From positions 66,159,239 through 66,223,238 of the forward strand of contig NC_135712.1 of NCBI RefSeq assembly GCF_964656455.1: a stretch of DNA of 64,000 nucleotides, read 5' to 3'. The translations under genes were made by a program, and so were the position numbers. The notes under the pieces were generated by a model. It was not told where the DNA came from and made no database searches. It saw only the letters and a list, made by a program, of their open reading frames with translations. Each line of letters opens with the position of its first letter. Within the stretch, counting starts at the first letter, position 1. Of the stretch, positions 58,260 to 64,000 are shown piece by piece. This DNA comes from Halichoerus grypus. Taxonomy: Eukaryota; Chordata; Mammalia; Carnivora; Phocidae.

Positions 58260-59723
58260 ATTTAACATAATGCCTTTGAGATTTATCTAAGTTGTTGCAT
58301 GTATCAGAAGCCTGTTCCTTGTTATTGCTAAGGAGGATTCTATTTTATCCACTCAACCCATGGAAAGACATTGGGATTTTTTTTCAGTTTGGGGCTATTA
58401 TAAATAGTTGCTGTAAACATGTACAAGTGTGAACATAAGTTTTCATTTCTCTAAGGTAGATACCCAGGTGTGGGATTACTAGATTCAGATTAACTTCTGA
58501 TGAAACTGGAGAAGGCAGATCAACAGTGATTCTGAAACCACAGAATAAAGAAAAGGCCAAAATAGAAATAGAATGAGGAGTCCTCCCTTTAAGCCTTGTG
58601 TGATTCAAACTAGGCTGCAAGAGTTTTGGAACATTTTACCAAGTGATAAATAAGTGTTTTTAAGGTATGGCCAGATACCATTGAAGAACATGGTGTGTTT
58701 TAGGTGGGTCACGATCATTTTTTTATTTTAACAATTTTATATTTATTTTAATGTAGTAGGAAAAACAAGAACTCACTTCTCCAACCTGTGATTGCACAGA
58801 TGTTGTTAAGGAGGCAAAAGGAGGTAGCACCAGGGCAATCTCCTTTCTACAGACCACACAAAATACAAGCAGAGGACTTAAGTCATGTGTTGGTACAGCA
58901 AAACTTAGAAAGGTGATATGCAAATCACTGGTTTTAGAGACAATAAAGTAAATTAGAAATTAGTATGTAGAACCTGAAAACTACAGTAACTATTAAAGAA
59001 TAACAGGATTTTGGCTAGCAGAAGGGGCTAGGTGCAGTAATCCTTGACAGCCATTAAAATCTGAATGGCAAACTAAGGCGAGAGAAGCTCTATGTTTATC
59101 AAGATCTTACATTTTCCCTAAAAATGGCTGGGTTTGGCCTTCATCTTATAATACATGATGAAGAAAGCTTGACAGTCATGCCCAAAACCAATATTCTGAA
59201 TTTCTAAATCCAAAGTCCCCATCCACTCACTTATCAGTATCCTACTCAGGTTTCTAGATGATATGGCCCAGAGCATGCCAGCACCATGAACTCTGTTAGT
59301 GTCAGTCCCTTTCTGCTTCCTTAGTCTGGCAAGCTGCAATGTACCCCATGACACAGCTGGGTTCCAACCTCAGACTACTTCTCCATCCCAAAACTACTCT
59401 CCTCAGAACAGTGGTCTCATTGTGAATCTTTGGTGACTCAATTTCAGCCCTCCTGTCACTCAGAAAGCACCCCCCACCCTGATTTGGGTAAGCAGGAAGT
59501 TAGCATGGCCCAAAACTCCATTCTTGAAAAATAAATGTGGGGTCCTTATGTGGCTCTCACCATGGGCTGAGGCCCACACTTTAGATACCCAAGAGGCTCC
59601 CAAGTGTGCCCCCAGTAAGTTCCCAGATCAGAGCCAGTTATTTGCAATTCTCTTCTAGACACTCTTCTAGACACATCTAAATTTAGACTGATTTCTTTTT
59701 TTGTATCTTTATTCTGCTTTCAG
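58260..59723. other. CD86: Rest of CD86 intron 3
   Basis: Reversed old L1 text continues to about 58480. The remainder shows no gene or clear repeat. It ends in the pyrimidine tract of the IgC exon. Confidence 0.5.
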
Positions 59724-60026
59724 CTAACTTCAGTCAACCTGAAATAATGGTAACTTCTAATAGAACAGAAAATTCTGGCATCATAAATTTGACGTGCTCA
59801 TCTGTACAAGGTTACCCAGAACCTAAGGAAATGTATTTTAAGCTAAAAACCGAGAATTCAACTACTAAGTATGATACTGCCATGAAGAAATCTCAAAATA
59901 ATGTCACAGAACTGTACAACGTTTCTATCAGCTTGTCTTTTTCAGTCCCTGAAGCAAGCAATGTGAGCATCACCTGTGTCCTGCAACTTGAGTCAATGGA
60001 GCTTCACTCCCTACCTTACAATATAG
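59724..60026 (+). CDS. CD86: CD86 exon 4: IgC-like domain
   Basis: The acceptor is TTTCAG (ends 59723) and the donor GTAAAG (60027); the exon is 303 bases, phase 1 at both ends. It encodes A134-I234, beginning ANFSQPE as in human. The C-set cysteines are C158 in NLTCSSVQGYPEP and C218 in NVSITCVLQ. Seven N-glycosylation sequons fall here, at N135, N146, N155, N178, N193, N199 and N213, so the domain is heavily glycosylated. It holds the IgV domain away from the membrane. The frame is open throughout. Confidence 0.97.
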
Positions 60027-60346
60027 GTAAAGCTGCTTCCCAAGACTATTTCTTTCATCAGGTGTTATACCCAAAATGTTGAGGCAGATCATTCAATGTT
60101 CCCTGCTTGCCAGGAAGCCTCCAACAGGGCCATTTTGTGGTACTATTAGGAAGGAACCAGATGGAGGGCTCCTCTCTTCATCTGAGTGCTGCTACAGGGT
60201 CCCGGAGACTGTGAACATATACTGCACTTGAGGAAGTATGCTTTTAGCCCTGAAACTGACCCAGTCTTTTGGGCTACCTTTGGATAGAAGATTCTGAAGT
60301 TTAAGTCAGAAAATGCAAGATTCCTCCAGGCTAGAATTCTTCCATT

Positions 60347-60455
60347 CATACACACACCCACACCCACCCCCCCACACACAAACACACACAAACACACACA
60401 CACACATCATCATCATCATCATCATCTATACATACATACATACATACACACGGTA
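60347..60455 (+). repeat. Compound CA / CAT / CATA microsatellite
   Basis: CA-rich tract, then (CAT)n, then (CATA)n. Likely polymorphic. Confidence 0.95.
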
Positions 60456-60790
60456 CATGCTCTGAGTACAGAGCCACTCTAGATGTTGTCGGCTGCAGAC
60501 ATGAAACCTAAAATGTATAAGACATGCTCTCTGCCCTCAAGTACCTTCCAATAAAATCAGAACTCCATGATGTACACACATGAAAAACTGGATTTTGAAA
60601 AGATTGAATTGGGATCTAAAGCATATCCCATGGAAATATGCAACTAAATTTAAAAACAGGAGAGAATGATAATCAGTTTTATAGACATTCAGAGGTAGGT
60701 AGGTTCCTTGAGAGCCAGGGAAGTCTTCCTAAAGAAAATGGGACCTTAAAACACCATAAAAGATAACTGGGCTTTAAAAGTACGGTGAAG

Positions 60791-61008
60791 GGGTGCCTGG
60801 ATGGCTCAGTCGTTTAAGTGTCTGCCTTTGGCTCAGGTCATGATCTCAGGGTCCTGGGATCGAGCCCCATGTCCAGCTCCCTGCTCAGCCGGAGAATCTG
60901 CTTCTCCCTCTCTTTCTGCTCCTACCCCCACTCGTGCTCTCTCTCTCTCTTTTGCTCACTCACTCTCTCAAATAAATAAATAAAATCTTTTTAAAAAGTA
61001 GAAAATAT
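60791..61008 (+). repeat. can-SINE
   Basis: Full copy; flanks 'agtacggtgaag' and 'agtgtggtgaag' are a plausible worn duplication. Confidence 0.9.
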
Positions 61009-61023
61009 AGAAGTGTGGTGAAG

Positions 61024-63065
61024 AGATGACAGGTATCAGACTTATGGTTTCCTGAACAGAAAGAAAAATTCTCAGACAGCATCCAGGCTTAGAAGGTGAG
61101 AGGACCAAAATCAATTAACAGTATTTGATATGGGCACAGGTGGTGGGGGTGGGCATATGTGTCAGGAAAGACTAAGAAGCAGAAATTCTTGCGGCATGTT
61201 GACAGTGTAGTACAGGGTCCAGTCCAGCTGGAGGAAAGGGTTGAAACTAAGCAGTGTCTGCTAATAGAAGTCTAACATTTTAAAGTCCTGGCTTTGCCCT
61301 GGGGAAAATGCATCCATGTTTGAGACCCCACTTTTGAGGAGCAGTAACTGCAAGATTCTCTCCTGGAATAAAGGCACTCTGCACCCACACTGCCCCTATC
61401 ACTGCTTCTTCTGATCCTGACCACTCTCTTCCCACACATCTACCTTCTGCTTACCTTGGCCCCTTCTCCAATCCTGGCCCTTCGGTTTTTCCTTTCCTAA
61501 GGCATCCATCCAACTCCTTGCTTCATCCTCTAACTTTGCTGCTTCCTTTCTCCTGCTGTCTCATTGTTCCAACATAACTTGGTCTACGGACACATTCTTA
61601 TGGGCAGCCTCTGGAGCCAGTCCCTCTCAGTAAGCTTTACCAGTGGGCCAATCCCTTCTCTTGGTACTGATTTCCTTCTGCTAAGACATATCTCTGCCTC
61701 TGAGAACCCAGTAAACAGGCCGCACAGAAGCCTGGTTGCTTCTACTGTAGCCTCTCTTGGCCTAATAGAAGCCTCTCTCTCTCAAAAAAAGAAGCCTCTC
61801 TCAAGCTATCCCTGAGGCTCAGCACCTGTTTGGAGCCAGCAACACCACTGCACATGACATGCCCTGGGGCCTTCTGCCATGGCTCCCACAGTCTACAAAT
61901 GAATAGGGCCTTGCCATTCCTGTAGCTTCATCATGGCTCCCCCTTTCTGCTCTTCCTCACCTACTGCCCAAACCTTCCCAGCTGCCACCATCTTCAGAAA
62001 CATTTCAGCTCCAGCTGCCTCAGGAAGCCAGGGCTTGCCTCTCTCTATCCCTGTTCTATGGCTTGACCAGAGATAGTGTTGACCCTGAATCAAGGAATCT
62101 TTTTGGGTATCAAAAGGTAGCAGTCTCCATTTTATCAAGTATAACCCCCGTTTACTGGGAATGCTAAACAGGCTCCAGTGGGGTAAAACTAGGACAGACT
62201 CAAAAAGTGTTGAATATGGCTTGCAATGCAGCAACTCCTTTTCCTAATGTCCCAGGAATGGGGTATGTGTCCACAAATTGCAGCTATAAACTAATAGGTC
62301 AGCTGGTATTATTTTCCTGGAATTTGAGATTAACTATCAGAATGAGTCCCATAAATGTCTATAAAATGGGCCAGTTCTAAGCTTTCCCCTCAAAGTGTAT
62401 TTTTCAACTTCCTGGAAACTTAGAAGTCTCCAGGCAAGGAAGAAAGTCCTGACCTCCCAGGAGCTGATTCTAACCCTGATTCCTCAGGGCACAAAGAGAT
62501 ATCAAATGTATCAAAGACACATTCTGAAAGCCTTGTTTCTTCCACTGTGGCCTCAGTGGAAAAAACAAACAAATAAGCAAAACTGGAGGTAGGCAGCTGT
62601 TATATTTGTCCAAATGAGGTGTGTCTGGAGCCTGATCTAGAGATGACAGTGGATGGAGAAATTATTACATGGGAAACTTCAGGACTCCAGGCCTGGCTAT
62701 ACATGGGCTGAGGAAGCAGGGTGGTGCACAGATGACTATGCATTCAAAGTTTCAGCATGGGTACCATACCCATATGCAGAACTAAGGGCCAGGTTGACTT
62801 TCTTCTTCTAGATCATAGTCATTGTCATCCCCACCTCTGGGAAGGGAAGGCAGCTTAGTCCAGGCTTTTGGCCAGAAGCACTGGCTTGGTTCTAAGCTGC
62901 TAAGGCCCTAAGCCTGGGACTTTCTATGGCCTCATATTGTGGATTTCAGGCTCCTCTGGCAGTAGAGCCCTGGGGAGTTGTTGACTTGTAAATGAAGACA
63001 ACAGTAATTATAAACCTTTTATAATCGATCTTCCTGGCTGATTAAAAACTTGTGGTCATTTCTAG
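61024..63065. other. CD86: Rest of CD86 intron 4
   Basis: No gene or firmly named repeat. It ends in the acceptor of the transmembrane exon. Confidence 0.5.
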
Positions 63066-63218
63066 ATGCACATACGAAACCCCCCCCTGCCCGAGACCCC
63101 ATCCTCTGGATTGCAGCTCTACTTGTAATGTTGGTCATTTTGTGTGGGATGGTGTTGGTGTTCTTTCTAACACTAAGGAAAAGGAAGAAGAAGCAGCCTG
63201 GCCCCTCTCATGAATGTG
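63066..63218 (+). CDS. CD86: CD86 exon 5: stalk, transmembrane helix, start of the tail
   Basis: The acceptor is TTTCTAG (ends 63065) and the donor GTGAGT (63219); the exon is 153 bases, phase 1 at both ends. It encodes D235-C285. A proline-rich stalk (HTKPPPARDP) is followed by a helix from about I247 to L271 (ILWIAALLVM, then LVILCGMVLVFFLTL). A basic cluster RKRKKK at 272-277 is the stop-transfer and juxtamembrane region. Human CD86 has a comparable lysine cluster, and tail lysines are known targets of MARCH1 ubiquitination. Skipping this exon would keep the frame and yield a secreted form. A run of eight C bases (63080-63087) encodes Pro codons in the stalk. Confidence 0.96.
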
Positions 63219-64000
63219 GTGAGTCAGTGCTTGTCCCCTCTGCAGATTGCCATTTTGCAGCTACCTGCAGTCAGCTGCCTTCTGGAGCTCATTGGCTGAG
63301 CTCAGATTAGCAAAAAGTCAGCAAGTGGTTGGAGGAAAAGGTTTTCCCTCAGGGTTTGGAGCCTGTATAGATGGGACTCAACATTGTTCTCAATTTCTAG
63401 GAGAGGCAACATTTCTAAACTAAGGTCTACAAATGTACTTCCGGTTTCCAGACAAAACTGATAATTCCCTGCTTTAGCTACCTCACTTCATGAAGTTACT
63501 GTGAAAATTCAATGAAGTAAAATCGTGAAAATACTTCTAAATGTTAATGACTATGGACCTGGCAGTGTTCAAGCAGAGAAGCTTGGGGGGGTGGAAGGGG
63601 AGGATTAGATGACCATAAGATTTACTTTCATTTCTCTAAAAGTCTAGGTTTCTGAGAAAAAAAGTGGTATGAATTGTTCCCCATTGACTTTTTAAAAATA
63701 ATATTAACTTTTATTGATTACCAAGTATTACATACCCATTACCAAATATGCTGAAAAAAAATATCTATAGTTCCACTAGTAAGAAAGAAATGGTTATACA
63801 GACAAGATTTTGGTTTATATCTTACAGATTTTTCTGGAATCTATGTTATTTTCCATAAGTGGAATAATACTATAAAGACTGTTTTTCACAGTTTAGATAA
63901 TATCATATGTACTGTTTTCTAATTTATTTGTACTAAACATAATAAGAAGATTTTCAGTGTCACTAATTATCATTCTATAGCAACATTTTAAATGGCTGTG
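63219..64000 (+). other. CD86: Start of CD86 intron 5
   Basis: It begins with a GTGAGT donor and continues past the window. The last 300 bases are AT-rich and look like an old LINE fragment, but I cannot assign a family. No further exon is seen. Confidence 0.7.

Larger units (their letters stand above)
9659..64000 (+). other. CD86: CD86 gene (partial; runs past the right edge)
   Basis: This is the gene span from the inferred transcription start of exon 1a to the window edge. CD86 (B7-2) is a type I membrane glycoprotein of antigen-presenting cells that gives the costimulatory signal through CD28 and is also bound by CTLA-4. Six exons are visible: two alternative first exons, then signal peptide, IgV, IgC and stalk/transmembrane exons. 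Introns are about 35.0 kb (1a to 2), 11.4 kb (1b to 2), 12.1 kb, 2.4 kb and 3.0 kb. The joined reading frame gives 285 residues from exon 1a plus one base of the next codon, with no internal stop. Human CD86 is 329 residues, so roughly 45 cytoplasmic residues are outside. In human the neighbours are ILDR1 and CASR; neither is visible here. Confidence 0.97.

Noticed and set aside
1..64000. CRISPR arrays, operons, prophage or other prokaryotic systems
   Set aside because: Spliced Ig-family gene, SINE/LINE content and low coding density show vertebrate nuclear DNA. The regular repeats present are microsatellites.

Overview
The window is nuclear DNA of a carnivoran mammal. It holds the 5' four-fifths of one protein-coding gene, CD86 (B7-2), on the + strand, in a dense background of transposons. 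Carnivoran origin rests on at least 18 tRNA-derived can-SINE copies with the head 'gcgcctgggtggctcagt' and a TC-rich, AATAAA-containing tail, and on carnivoran L1 3' ends. The CD86 N-terminus MYLRCTMGLSN also agrees with the carnivoran form I remember. The SINE copies are not of the common dog type, so I favour an arctoid (bear, seal or mustelid lineage) over a canid. That last step is inference.

Layout: 1-9658 is intergenic DNA upstream of CD86, almost entirely MaLR LTRs (MLT1), old L1/HAL1-like sequence, younger L1 3' ends and SINEs. It includes a U6 snRNA-derived fragment joined to a GAAA microsatellite. CD86 first exon 1a lies at about 9659-9795. A second, alternative first exon 1b lies at about 33265-33404. 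Both join the signal-peptide exon at 44774-44823. The IgV exon (56942-57277), IgC exon (59724-60026) and stalk/transmembrane exon (63066-63218) follow. The remaining cytoplasmic exons and the 3' UTR lie beyond base 64000. All splice sites are GT/AG. The junctions from exon 2 onward are all phase 1, so every internal cassette is a multiple of three.

The introns carry no second gene that I can support. They hold SINEs, L1 fragments, MIR and L2 fossils, hAT-type DNA transposons and simple repeats. Most of the open reading frames in the window are translations of SINE, L1 or GAAA sequence.

How it works: CD86 is the costimulatory ligand on antigen-presenting cells that engages CD28 and CTLA-4. 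The most interesting feature is the two-promoter design. Exon 1a has no upstream AUG and adds six residues (MYLRCT). Exon 1b carries two overlapping upstream ORFs, one running across the main AUG, plus an extra in-frame AUG. Promoter choice could therefore set translational output as well as N-terminal sequence. I found no new multi-gene system; this is a known immune gene with possibly under-described 5' regulation and a layered transposon record.
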